Source: Alligator mississippiensis (taxonomy: Eukaryota; Chordata; Crocodylia; Alligatoridae). From it: DNA of 64,000 bases. The position numbers were made by a program, and so were the translations under genes. Positions 48,120-60,472 of this stretch are shown one piece after another (positions within the stretch are counted from its first letter, which is position 1; each line of letters opens with the position of its first letter). Below the pieces are notes generated by a model. That model worked only from the letters and a program-made list of their open reading frames with translations. It was not told where the DNA came from and ran no database searches. The stretch is from contig NC_081832.1 in the NCBI RefSeq assembly GCF_030867095.1, forward strand, positions 38,139,756 to 38,203,755. Reading direction: 5' to 3'.

Positions 48120-51076
48120 CAGGGCTGTGCGAAATTTTGCCAGCTGTTTCGATTCAACACTGTTTCGACTCACTTCAGCTCAAAACAGTGAAATAGAATC
48201 GAAACGAAGGGCTTCAAAACAGCCTTGAAACAAAACAAGGCTAGTTGAAATGTTTCGAAAGTTTCAAAACGTTTCGAGTTTTGTCTCCCAGCACCTTACT
48301 GCTGGCTTTACAGGAGAGCCAGGGCTGTGCTCCCAGCAGCAGCTGGGAGCGCAGCCCTGGCTTTCCCCGTCTCCCTCTGCCGGGCTGCAGGAAGCCGATC
48401 ACAGTGCAGGGGAAGGGAACTGAGCCCAGGCTCAGTTCGCCTCCCAAGCACTGCGATTGGGCTGGGGAAAGGAACTGAGCCTGATCGCTCAGTTCCCCTC
48501 CCCAGCCCTATGATTGGGCTGGGAATGGGAAGTCAGCCCAGCTGAGCTGAGTTCCCATCCCCCGCACTAGATCGGGCTGGGGATGGGAAGTCATAGATTT
48601 CATACACATTAGGGCTGGAAGGGACCTTGAAGATCATCAAGTCCAGCCCCCTGCCTCAGGGGCAGGAAGTCAGCTAGGGTCAAAGGATCTCAGCAAGATA
48701 AGCATCCAAACATTTCTTGAATGAGTCCAGAGTAGGTGCCTCCACCACTTCTAGAGGGACTCTATTCCAGGCCTTGGGGGCTTGGACAGTAAAGAAATTT
48801 TTTCTTATGTCCAGCCTAAAACACTCTTGGAGGAGTTTATGACCATCGGTCCTTGTTTTCCCTTGAGACGCTCTGGTGAACAGACGTTCTCCCAGATCCT
48901 GATGCACACCCCTTATGTACTTATAGGCAGCCACCAGGTCCCCCCTGAGCCTGCGCTTTTCCAGGCTGAAGACTCTCATGACTCTCAGCCTCTCTTCATA
49001 AGGCCTATTCTCTTGCCCTCTGATCATGACCATGGCTCTCCTCTGGACTCTCTCAAGCTTCTCAACATTCTTCTTGAACTGTGGAGCCCAGAACTGGATG
49101 CAGTACTCCAGCTGCGGCCTCACCAAGGCTGAGTACAGTGGGAGGATGACATCCTGAGATTTACTTGAAGTATATATGGATGCAAGCCAGAGTTTTGTTT
49201 GCTTTACCACCTGTGACATAGCATTGGTGGCTCATGTTCATTTTGTGGTCAATCATGATCCCCAAGTCTCTTTCAGCCTTGGTGCTAGCAAGCATAGCGC
49301 TGCCGAGCCTATAAGCACACTGCAGGGGTTTTTTCCCGAGGTGGAGTACCTTACATTTATCGGTATTGAACATCATCAGGTTTGTATCTGGCCACTTACT
49401 AAGTTTATCCAAGTCAGCCTGGATCACTAGCCTGTCCTTGGGTGTGGATGCTATGCCCCAAAGTTTAGTGTCATCGGTGAACTTGGCTAGTGTGCTTCTG
49501 ACACCAATGTCCACATTGTTGATAAAGATGTTAAAGAGAACCAGTCCAAGGACAGAGCCTTGGGGGACACCACTGGTCACGGAGAACCATAACGATTCAC
49601 TACCATTGACTACTACTCTCTGGGTCCAACCTCAGAGCCATGCATGAGAGGAAGCTTTGCTACCAATCGGATTTGGCCGAGTGCTTTTCCCATGAGATGT
49701 CTGGGTAGTTAAAGTCTCCCACGACAACCATGCTCTAAGAGCATGCAGTCTCAGCCAGTTCCCTGGTGAATTCCTGGTCCAGCTCTTGTTTCTGGTTAGG
49801 AGGTCTATAGTAGACTCCTACCATGGTGTCCCCTGTGCCATGTTCCCCATGTATTTTAACCCAGAGGGACTCCAGTCATCCTTCCTGGGTGCCAATGTCA
49901 ATTTGCAAGGACGTGTAGCTGTCCTTCACATATAGAGCTACATCCCCACCCATTTTATCTGCACGATCACTCCTGTACAGCGTATAGCCATCTATACCTG
50001 TGGTTCAGTCATAGGTGGAGTCCCATCAGGTCTCCGTTATGCCTATGACATCATAGTCATTCTTGTTTACCAGGAGGGCCAGTTCTTCCTGTTTATTCCC
50101 CAAGCTCCTGGCATGGGTGTACAGGCACATAAGTGTCCCATTGGGGGCCCTTGCCTTCCCTACATATCGTTCTGGGGCTAGGGTAGGGGTGGGTTCCCTT
50201 AAGTGCCTTAGCCTGCTGGATTTGCAAAAGTTGCCCAGTGGGCTTGCAGTGGTGGTAATTCCCGCAGCCCCCAGCAGGCTTAGTTTAAAGCAAGTTGAGC
50301 AAGTCAGCCTATCTGGCTGAGAAGAGCCCCCGCTCCAATGCAGTGAGGTGGAGGAGGCCGTCTCTCCCTAGCAGACCACTGCCTCTCTCACCAAAGAGAG
50401 TGATTGTGGAAGCTGAAGCCTTCATGATGACACCAGCGCTGCAGTCTTTGGTTGACTACCGTGATCCTACTCTCTCCTCAGCCCATAGCCCGAAACTGGG
50501 AGGATCAAGGAAAACACCATCTGCACCCCCAACCCCTTAAGCCCCACTCCCAAAACCCTGTAGTGCCTCATGACCTAGCTGGGATTGCTCTGAGCCTTGT
50601 CATTCGTGCCCACATGGATAAGGAGCATAGGGTAGGCTGACTTCCCATCCCCAGCCCAATGATCTGGGCTGAGTTCATTTCCCCAGCCAAATCGTGGGGC
50701 TAGGATTGGGAACTCAGCCCAGCTGGGCTGACTTCTCAGCCCCAGCCCAATGTAGCACTGGGGAAGGGAACTGAGCAATTGGGCTCAGTTCCCTTCCCCA
50801 GTCCCAGGTGACAGCATCGGCTTCCCTCCCTCATCTGGCAGGCAGATCGGGGGCCCGCAGCCCTGATCTGCCTACCAGATGAGAGAGGCTGTTTCGAGCT
50901 TCCCCATTATAGCTAATGGATGAAACATCAAAACAGCGTTGAAACAGCCTCGCTAATTTGACGAAGCAAAACAGAACAGCTGTTTCGAATCAAAATGAAA
51001 TTTGAAACAAAATGCTGCTCCGTGGAATGCTTGAAACTCAAGTTGAAATGGAACAGTGCTGTTTCACAAAGCCCTA
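48120..51076. mobile_element. hAT element with perfect 8-bp target duplication, containing a CR1
   Basis: The left end is cagggctgtgcgaaat and the right end, reverse-complemented, tagggctttgtgaaac. Both flanks are GTGTATAG (48112-48119 and 51077-51084). The subterminal regions are full of gtttcgaa/ttcgaaac words on both sides. Without the CR1 (about 48591-50640) the element would be about 0.9 kb. It is non-autonomous. The ends are related to, but distinct from, the 43391 family. Confidence 0.88.
48591..50640 (-). pseudogene. CR1 LINE with internal deletion between endonuclease and RT
   Basis: On the minus strand, 50150 down to about 49690 reads as the CR1 endonuclease: HARSLGNKQEELALLVNKND, then DVIGITET, then GVYYRPPNQ and VVGDFNYPDISWEK. 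From about 49630 to 48680 it is the RT and its C-terminal part: TSGVPQGSVLG, FTDDTKLWGI, then FSLEKRRLRGDLVAAYKYI and VPLEVVEAPTL. The central RT region is missing at about 49640-49680, where the two blocks are joined. Stops and a frameshift near 49.2 kb are present. The 3' end is at about 48591. Confidence 0.88.
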
Positions 51077-52184
51077 GTGTATAGTGTCCAGTGTCTTATA
51101 GTAAATAATGTATAGATATACAGTGTATAGATACTAGTGTATAGTGTATTGATAGTGTATAAATTAAAAATGCTGTATAGATACAGAACTACTGGGGAGG
51201 AAAATCCCTACTTTTTTTTCTACTTTTTTTTCTATTTTCCTATTTTTCTACTAATTTAACAATCTTTTAAAATTTTCTTTAATTTATTTATCTAGTTGGT
51301 TTTTTTTATGATGCCTTTTTTGATTTAAAAAAACTCATTTAAATGTACCGCATTTTTAAAATAAAGATTCGAAATTGTGTCTATATGTGTGGCATGTTTT
51401 CCTTCATAGGCAGATTGGCATGCATGGCATTCTGTGCAGTTTTGGGGTGGGTGGGTTGAGAAAAGTGATGACCATGCTCGCCCGCCTCAGTGTGGGGATT
51501 CTTTGCTTGGGGGCATTTATGGAGCGATGGGATTACTGGAAAGAGTTGCAGGATGGATTGTTATGGGGGGGTACAGTGCTTGTTTTACCCTGCATCCCGA
51601 TGTACAGGGATCTTGGAAAGCCTCTGAGGTTGCAGCACCTTTTTGAAAGAAAGGCTCACCCCTCCCACCCCTACACAGAGTGCCTCATCCCAAACCCAAC
51701 AAGACAAGAAAAAGCAGCATGCGGCAATACTGTAACAGGCAGGTGAGAGCCTTCCTTAACATTTGAAAGAGGGTGATTAGCAACTGCTCCATCTATTTTG
51801 AGCCTAATACTTGGCTTTTGTTTTTTGTATCACCTCCCCCCTCCCCATGGCTTCCCCCTCCCCCACCAACCGGGCTGGTGGGGCATGGTGAGGAAGCTGT
51901 GTGCATGCATGCTGGGCAGTGTAGTGGCCACTGGCCAGGGTGTGGGGTAGGGTGTCCCCATGAAGTGGGATGCAGCTGCCCTGGGCATGTGGATCCCCGG
52001 TACCCAAGGAATATTAAGCCACCTGTAAACCACAACAGTACCACCTGCCCACCCGATGCTGCTGGTGCTCAGCTTTACCAATAGTCCTTCTGCTGTTTCA
52101 CAAAAGACAGGAGGCAGATGATTCATTCTCTTTTACATAACAATCCTTTAATATTTTTATTCACCCTTAAAAAAAAAATTTAGT

Positions 52185-53910
52185 AAAACCATGAGTGTGT
52201 TACATTTGTATGAATCCAAGCATTCACAGTGAGAACCCACCCACCCCTGCAGGGCAGAGACAAAAAATAAGGCAGTGTTTTTTGAGCAGGTGACCCCGAC
52301 CCAACCCACTTTGTTCTACATTCACGTTTACATAACTTAATAGACTTAAACATGGACTACTTAGAATATTTCAACTAGAGCATCAGAAAATATATATTTT
52401 TTTGGTTTCTTTGGTTTTGTTTGCATTTTCTTTTCTTTTTTGTTTAGTTGTTTGATTCACCAGCACTGACATTGGAAGCATTTCTCCTTGAATCTCTCCC
52501 TGAGTGAGGGAGGGAAGAGACAGTCTGTTGAAGGGAATGTCACTTGATTAGCTTTTATGTATACATGCATGCATGCACGCATGTATGTATGTATTTATGT
52601 GTTAGAAAGTATGAAAAGGTGGGACCTGAGACCAAGGAAGCAGTAAGAAGGATGCTTAGCATATAATAGTGCATAGTGTATTGTATATGGTGTATGTAAT
52701 AGTATTAATTGAACAGTGTAGATCAGAGCCACCCAGCATTTGGAAGGAGAGGGGGAAATGGGATTAGAACAAGTCAATAAAATTTTGATAAAATGAGGTA
52801 GTATTAGCTGAATACTTGTGCAAATTCAGCAAAAAGAGCTGAAATTCTCTAGTTGTCTATGTATGGATACATGCCTGTATGTATGTATGTATGTGTTAGA
52901 ATGTATGAAAAGGTGGGACCTGAGACCAAGCAGGCAGTAGGAAGGAGACCCACCAGCCAGGGGGGAAGAGGGCCACTGTTGGTAGTCAAGATAAAATGCT
53001 TATAGTAACAGTTGGTTGATCAAAATACACATTTAGTGTGTATGTCTGTACAACAGACCCTCGCCATTCGCGGGGATACGTTCCAGAGATCCCCGCAAAT
53101 GGCAGAATCCATGAATACATACTATACTGCATCATGAATGGCTCTTGCCCCCGGTGGCTGGGGAGACTGGGGGGGGGGGGGGAGGGGGGGGCACGGCTGT
53201 GCTGGCAGCGCCAGGAATGTGGTGGTGGCAGTGGGAGCGCGGAGGCGGCGGTGGGAGCCTGGCAGAGGGAAGTGTGGAGCTCTCACAGATGCTGCTGGCA
53301 CTGTAACAGTATAATCACACTGCCAGTGGGGAGAGAGCATGGGTTGGCACAGCACCATGAGTATTTGAAACCGCGAATGCCAAATCCACAAATAGTGAGG
53401 GTTTCCTGTATGCACATATGTTGTGTAATAATAGAGTATAATGTACTGTGTATAATAGTAAATGATGTATACTGTATATAGTGTAAATAATAGTAATGGT
53501 TACATAGTGAAGACCAGAGCCACTAGGCATTTGGGAAGAGAAAGAGAGAGGAAAGAGACAGCCCCTTGATGATGATGTCACTCGATTATCATATATGTAT
53601 GAATGTAAGTACTTATTTAAGTGTTAGAATGTATGAAAAGGTCTGACCTCAACTAGAAGCAGGCCTGTCTGCCTGCCTACCCACCACCCCAACCTGAGCC
53701 AGCTGACTAGACCAGAGATGGTTGTGCTCCATAAGCTACAAAGGAGCTATCATTCCTAAGACACAGTGGCTAGAGTATTGTTATTATCAGTTTTAATTAT
53801 TACTAGTATAATTATTAATTTAATCATTACTGTAAACAGAATTACTTGGGCTCATTGTCCTCACAAGATACAAAAGAGCACAATCATTAGGAAATAGGCA
53901 GCCCACTATG
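52185..53910 (+). repeat. Diverged local duplication, segment A
   Basis: A series of blocks recurs in the same order in segment B (54490-56080): gggcagagac (52253; 54628), actttgttctacat/gt with cataacttaatag (52308; 54806), then a tgtatgtatg run with gttagaatgtatgaaaaggt, and a long block at 53640-53910 matching 55690-55950. Segment A contains a TA-flanked MITE (53051-53408). No coding sequence was found. Confidence 0.8.
53051..53408. mobile_element. TA-flanked MITE with G-rich core, 358 bp
   Basis: The left end caacagaccctcgccattcg and the right end, reverse-complemented, caggaaaccctcactatttg are flanked by TA (53049-53050 and 53409-53410). A further inner pair, cattcgcgggg and gcgaatg, continues the inverted repeat. 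The core has a G-run at 53168-53190. Tc1/mariner or pogo type is likely. Confidence 0.75.
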
Positions 53911-53935
53911 TTAGGAAAAGACAATACCCCAATAC

Positions 53936-54249
53936 ATAGGTGATGTGTAGGGGGAGCACAGGGGGGCACATGCCCTCCCTGAGATTGGCTACCGCCGAAG
54001 CCACTGCCAGCTTCTGCGGGCGGTCGCTGCCTCCCCTTGCCACCAGTGGCTGCAGGTGGTCCCCGCTTGCTGCCGCCAACAGCGGTGTCCGCTGCTCACC
54101 ACCCCCCCCCCACCGCCAACACTACTGCAGCCACCTCTGGGCGGTCCCCACTCAGCCCACCCTCACTGCTGATGTCACCGCAGCCGCCTGCCACCGCCAC
54201 CTGAAGGTGGTTGCCATGCCCCTGCAGCCTCAGGAGGCACGTGTCGTTC
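53936..54249. mobile_element. GC-rich insertion with 12-bp target duplication
   Basis: It is flanked by ATACCCCAATAC on both sides (53924-53935 and 54250-54261). It shares its core with 14390-14720 (tgatgtgta, then ctccctgag, then gcggtc/accgcc repeats and a C-run). It has no terminal inverted repeats and no frame of note. A duplication of this length suggests target-primed retrotransposition rather than a DNA transposon. Confidence 0.7.
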
Positions 54250-54489
54250 ATACCCCAATACCAAAACTTTCTAATTCTTTTGCTGTACCTGCTGGCCAAA
54301 GTGAACAAAGCACCCAACACTCAGCCATTTCTCACCCAGCACCCATAAATGACTTTGTGCTCCTTTGTACCTTGAGGGTACACTGAGCCCAAGTAGCAAA
54401 ATACATTGAAGTAAAAAAATGTGGGTATAAACAAAATTTTAAAAAAGGAACCCTGCATCCAGCATCTTTTTTTTCCTATTAGCAAAGCC

Positions 54490-56080
54490 ACAATTGAGTT
54501 ACATTTTTAGAAATCCAAGCATGCAAAGTGTCAGCCAGCCAATGCAGCAGGAAATTCCATAGATAGGGGAACCCAACAGCATTTGGGCAGTGGTACCCCA
54601 TAGTTTGAGGAAAGCATCCCTACAGGGCAGAGACTAATAACACAAGTTAACACAAGACTGGTGATGTGGCTCACGGGAGATGGGGAAAGGTGGGAGGGTG
54701 TGGCAGGGGCGGGGGGGGGGGAGAGGGGGCTAGCTCCCATTGTACTGTGATTATTTCTAATGATTACCAGATGCTGACAATGAGCAGGCAGGCGACCCCA
54801 TGAACTTTGTTCTACAGTGTCATTTGCATAACTTAATAGCATATAATGAATAATAGTACATAGTGTATATAGTGTATATAACAGTAATAGTTAAGTAGTG
54901 TAGGCCAGACCCACCAGGCATTTGGGAAGAGAGGAGGAAGAAAGAGTGCCTTAATGAGATTGTAATGAGATTGTTGCTTGGTTAGCATGTATGTATGTAT
55001 GTATGTGTTAGAATGTATGCAAAGCTTGGACCTCATCTAGAAGCAGGCCCTGAGAATGTGGCTTGATTAGAGTCAGTATCATTGGATTGCTAAATCACAG
55101 TAAATTGAAATTGCTTATGGTGATAGGTATTGAAGTCACTAAAGATGCCCTCAACAAGGGAAGCTTAGTAATAGACTTTGTGGCCAGCACCCATTGAAAA
55201 ATTACAAGGTAAGCCTTCAATAATGGTGCTAATACTAATAAGTTTATAACTCTGTATACATTTGAAAGTATGCAAAGCTTGGACCTCAATAAGAAGCAGG
55301 CCCTGAGAATGTGGCTTGATTAGAGTCAGTGTAATAGGATTGCTAAATCATAGTAAATTGAAATCGCTTATGGCGATACATATTGATGTCATTAAAGATG
55401 CCCTTTTAGAATTGATCAGAATTGTGCTGAATTACAATGTATGTATGAATTTGAATCAATCAATCAAATTTGAATCTGATCAATTCTCTTCACCTGCCAC
55501 CTTGGGCACTGAGACCCACCAGGCATCTTGGAGGAGGGAGGGCCTCGGGTGATAAGACCCACCAGGCTGTTTAATATTTGGCATAAACATAGAGAACAGA
55601 AGTCAAGATGGAATGCTTATTTATAGCAATAGTCCCTTGATGAGAATGTTGCTTGCCTAGAGTGTATGTATGAATTTGAATGTTTGGAAAGGTATGACCT
55701 CAACTAGAAGCAGGCCTGCCTTCCCACCACCCTAACTTGAGCAGGCTGACCAGATAGACCAGAGATGGTTGCGCTCCACAAACTTACAAAGAAGCACAAT
55801 CATTACTAAGACACAGTGGTGAGAGTATTGTTATTATCAGTTATGATTATTACTAGTATAATTATTAATTTAATCATTACTTTAGACAGAATTACTTGGG
55901 CTCATTGTCTTCAGAAGACACAGCAGAGCACGATCATTAGGAAATAGGCATTCAGTCCAGCACCTCAGATCTTTGGGCAGGCACCAGAGGAAGGCACCTG
56001 CAAGGGCAGCCACATGAGATATTATTATTATTGTAGTTGTTGTTACTGATTAACATTAGGAAAAGACATCACCCCAATCT
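54490..56080 (+). repeat. Diverged local duplication, segment B
   Basis: The counterpart of segment A. It also has an extra internal repetition: 55007-55155 and 55262-55402 both carry gcaaagcttggacctca, gaagcaggccctgagaatgt, ggcttgattagagtcagt and ttaaagatgcccttttag-like words. It ends near 56080 with cattaggaaaagacatcacc, matching the sequence just before the 53936 insertion in segment A. Confidence 0.8.
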
Positions 56081-56701
56081 CATTACCTCATTCTCATCTA
56101 GAGAAGCACAGACTGTTTTTGTTGACCTCACTAATGTTCAGTTCACTGATAGCTCAGTTTGTCTGGTCCTACATTCACACAAGAGCACTGGCAAAATTTT
56201 ATCTGTCTCATTGCAAAATTAAATCTTTGAAAGCTTGATGACAGTTGTCTTGAACAAAGACTTGATGCATCTGAACATTTCCATTATAACTTTTTTCTTA
56301 TCTCAGGGTACTTACTTTTTTTGCCCTAGGCTCAGTAGAGCGGGTGCAAGTTTCAAAATGATGAAATCCTGTGGATCCAAAGCATGACTTTTAAATTTCA
56401 TATGCTGTGGATGACCTGACAGGGGAAATGTTTTTTTTCTGAGAGGACCTTGTTTTTTTAGCCAGGAAACACCTGACAACTATGCTTACCATAGTGAACA
56501 CCAACACCCCCCACCAAACAAAGGCTGTGCAAACACCCAGTGCCCTGGGCTTACTTGTTGAAATGCAGATAAGAGTTAAAATGCAGTGGTCATTGATTGA
56601 ATGCAGGTAGACAGAGCTCTAGACCACAATCCCCACCTCCTCTTACCCCGCTTGGTGGTGGTGGTGGTGATCTGAGAAGCAGCTGATCTGAGAAGTGGCT
56701 G

Positions 56702-56995
56702 ATGATGGAGGAAGACCAAATGGAGATTCAGGACGAAATGTGTGAGGAATGGGAAGTGGAGAATGGGGAAGAACAGAATGAGGACTCCTCCGACATGGAG
56801 AACCTGGAGGACATGGGTGAGCAGGAGGAGGAAAAGGAGGAGGAGGAGGAGGTGATAGTGCTGCTGATTATACTATTGATGACCTTGAAATTAATACAAG
56901 ACATGCAGGTGGAGATAACAATAGAAGCATATTTATCGATAGTGTTGCTCAAAGCTTGTGATGAGAAGACACCTGCACTTACAGGCACCTCATGA
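56702..56995 (+). pseudogene. Acidic N-terminal segment upstream of Harbinger transposase
   Basis: A 97-codon frame, very rich in Glu and Asp (EQNEDSSDMENLEDMGEQEE). It lies 21 bp before the transposase-like frame at 57017 and could be its 5' part, separated by a shift or stop. It has no independent domain that I recognise. Confidence 0.45.
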
Positions 56996-57016
56996 AAAAG
57001 GGGACCGAGATATGCG

Positions 57017-58195
57017 GTGGAGTGGGACAACCAACGGGCATGCAAAGAAATGGAAGCTGACTGGACTCTGTGGATAAACCTCAGTAGCAGCAACCACATG
57101 GTCTGGGTCTGCAAGAGCAGCTTGGAATGGTGGGAGAGAATCATGCTGAACACTAGGGATGATCAGCAGTGGCTGCAGACATTCCAAATGACCAGGGAGA
57201 CATTTTATCATATTGTCTTGATGCTAGGGCCATATATTGTGAAGCAGGACACTAACATGTGTCAGATCATCCTGCCAGATGAGAGAGTTGCTATGGTCAT
57301 CATGAAACTGGCCATCCCATCCAGCCTCTGCTACATCGCAAACCAGTTTGGCATGGCTCCCTGCCCAACTGGGCTGGTGACTCACAAGGTATGCTAGCTG
57401 CTGCAGGATGTCACGGCAAACAACTTTGTTCACCTCAGGAATCCTCAGGAAGTCATAGATGGCTTCAATGCTATGGGGTTCCCTAACTGCATAGGGGCTT
57501 TAGACAGCACTCACATCCCAGTGCAGTCTACTTCGGGGAGGGGGAGGTCTTTCACAATCAGGAAAGGATTTGCCTCCGTGATCCTACAAACCATGGTGGA
57601 CCACCAGGGCTGGTTTATGAACATTTTTACTGGGTCAGTATTTCTACGGACCGGCAGCACGCATGATGTGCATGTATTCAGAAACTCTCCGCTGCCTGGC
57701 CTCATGGAGAAAGGACACTATACACTGTTCCCAAGACAGTGATCCATGGTGTTGCCATTCCTCCACTTATAATAGCAGATACTGCTTTCCCCCCTAAAGC
57801 CCTGGCTCATGAAGCCTTATGGAGTGAATGTTATGGATCTGCAGAAGCTGCTTTTCTACTTGCATCTGAGCAGATGCAGGATGGCCATTGAATGTGCCTT
57901 TGGCCAACTGAAAGCATGATGGAGGGCGCTTAACTGCTGGCTCAAGCTGGGGTCATAAAATATCACGGCCTTTGTAGTGGCAGCCTGCGTGCTCCACAAC
58001 ATCTGTGAGACCCCCAGAGAGTTTTTCAGTGAGGCATGGGCTGACGAAGTGCGACGGGCAGCAGCTAGACAGAGATGTGGCTGGGCAGCAGCACAGGGAC
58101 TGAAGACATATCCACAAAGAGAAGCTGGTTGGGCAGCCCTTGTGCAGGATTGCCTGGCAGCACATATTATGGATATGGATGCTGACAACAAGTAG
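57017..58195 (+). pseudogene. PIF/Harbinger transposase (DDE_4), disabled
   Basis: The frame encodes FQMTRETFYHIVLMLGPYI near the N-terminus, then the first catalytic Asp in NCIGALDSTHIPV (about 57480), the second in GSTHDVHVFRNSPL (about 57655), and the Glu in SRCRMAIECAFGQLK (about 57880). VAACVLHNICE follows, as in other Harbinger transposases. The start and end stretches share one frame. Stops lie at 57395, near 57917 and near 57955. Between about 57738 and 57795 the protein-like sequence (VIHGVAIPPLIIADTAF) moves to another frame and back, the return being near a C-run. It is inactive but fairly recent. A polyadenylation-like acaataaattc follows at 58217. Confidence 0.9.
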
Positions 58196-58387
58196 CAGTG
58201 GTTGTTCTTGATTACAATAAATTCTTTTACTATTTACAACATAAAAAAATGGGTCTGTCTGCAGGGGTGTGCGGGGGAAGGTAGTGGATTGGGGGTGGAG
58301 GATGAGCAGGACATGGGGGGGTAGCCTGGGGTAGGTGGACTGGGGTGGTCTGGGGAGTGCTTGGGGGGGGGGGGACGGGATCATTAC

Positions 58388-58541
58388 CAGGGATCCTGGT
58401 TTTCTGTGTTTTAAAAAAAAATCCCCAATTTTCAATTAAAAAACCATAGCCCCAAATCCACAGAAAAATGTAGATTTGGGGTTACTTTTTTTAACCGAAA
58501 ATTGGAGATTTTTTTTAAATCAGAGAAAACCAGGATCCCTG
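58388..58541. mobile_element. Palindromic hAT MITE, 154 bp
   Basis: The ends cagggatcctggttttct and the complement of the right end (aaaccaggatccctg) are near-perfect inverted repeats. The pairing continues through most of the element with A/T runs and the ccccaaatc/gatttgggg core. The flanks atcattac (58380-58387) and atcactac (58542-58549) are an 8-bp duplication with one mismatch. Confidence 0.85.
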
Positions 58542-60298
58542 ATCACTACACATCACCACGTAGCCAGCCTAAATCAAATCCTGTGAAAGGGTTAATTACA
58601 TCTCTCGTTGGCTGGCTGTGGTGGTGCGGATGGGGAGCAAGTGGTATGATCAGCCTGCAGGAGTCCGGTTTACGAGTGTGTGAGAGCAGTGGGAGGGGGT
58701 CAATATTCCACCCCACTGACAACCCACCATTTCAACATTTCACAACACCCCTCCAAAAGCCGTATGCGGTGCTAAACAAACAGAAAAGGTGGCAGGTATT
58801 CATGGTGTCACATGGGCAGGAAAGGGGAGCGGGGGAAGCAGTCCCTTTGAGGGGTCCCCATGGAAACTGTTCCAAGCCTGGGCAGCTTGGGACTGCTGGG
58901 AAATGTAGTCCTAAAAGCCAGAAAACTAACAGCTGTCAGATTTGACACCACCCACACCTCCACCCCACAACACACTGTACTATTAGTACACCATTTATTT
59001 TTAATAAGCATTCATGATACACATTTGCTTCGGCAGCACAACACAAAACACGAAACACCCACACACTGGTCCACCTCATCACCACCATCAGCTACAATTA
59101 CCAACTACCTGGGGCAGCACCCGCTACTCTCACCTCCATATATTTCTGATATGATATATACAGTTAAAAAAATTATATATACAATTTCATTACTTTGCAA
59201 CATGGGGGAAGGGAAAGGGTGGGGAGTGGATGATTTACACGGCGTGGCATCAGGATCACCATGGAGTCGCCTACTAGGAGACTGGACCAAGCCTAGGTGG
59301 GTGCAAGTGGCAGGGTTTTGGAGTGACTGTGGCCTGGTGTGGGGGGGCAGCTTAGCTTGAGATTCCTGGTGGGGAGCAGGGGGCAGGGACTGTGGAGGCT
59401 AGTTTACTGGCAAACATGCCCCTCTTGCTGTAATTCATTAGGAAAGACATTATTGGGGGTAGACTGGTATTTGGCTCCCCATGCTGGAATCTGGGAGGAA
59501 TTACACATTGGACTTAATTTGTTCGAAAGATTGTGGCATGAAAACACAAACACGATGCACCAAAATAATGCAGGTTAAAATTTTTAAAGCTCTTTAAATT
59601 AATGAGGATTAAATGCCATGGCATGTACAAGCACCGTTGAAGACTGTGGTCTGTCAAGGAGACTTAGGAAAGCAGTGACATCTCTGCCATAGGAGCAGAG
59701 CTGTACTATGGTTACTTCACTGAAACTGTTTTCTCGGTCATCCCATCAGTCCTGAGCTGAATCAGCAAAGCTTCTTACCATAATTGATTTCTGTGGATTA
59801 TATCTTTAATTTGTTTGCGAATCTTTTTGGGGACATGTAAAATAGATTAAAAGGAAATTGATTATAATGCCAAATTGATTAATCTCATAATATGGTTTTA
59901 AGATTAATGGGGATTCATCCATATTTGAGGTGTTTCTGATGGGTTCCACAGGGTTAATAACTCAGTGCTATTCACATTTTTTATAAGGAATCTGGAAGGG
60001 AAATGGTATGAATTTATAATCAATCCATAAGGACAGGATTTTCCAAGATTTCTTAGACTAGATCATTATGTGTTAATAATTTTCTGTGCATTTATTTCAT
60101 TGCATAAATATATATGCATAAGTATGTGACAGAATATGCTCTTACACAATGGAATGCAGAAACTTGTAAATATTTTACACCTTTTTGTGACCCTTCCTTC
60201 AGGACCAGAAATGCCACTTCAGACAACTAATCTAGCAGTTTACCTTTAATAAATAAGTCTGGTGAGAAGGAAAAGGAAACTCATTTTGTTCAAGCTGA

Positions 60299-60472
<174 letters not shown>

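Noticed and set aside
43391..51076. Reading the right end at 51061-51076 as the right end of the hAT that begins at 43391
   Set aside because: The perfect GTGTATAG duplication pairs that right end with the left end at 48120. The sequence before 43391 does not match.
51375..51746. A 123-codon frame upstream of the duplication field, considered as a Harbinger accessory ORF
   Set aside because: No Myb/SANT or other motif could be seen. The position alone is not enough.
53940..54386. A 148-codon frame starting in the GC-rich insertion
   Set aside because: It crosses the boundary of an insertion with a 12-bp target duplication, so it cannot be an old gene.
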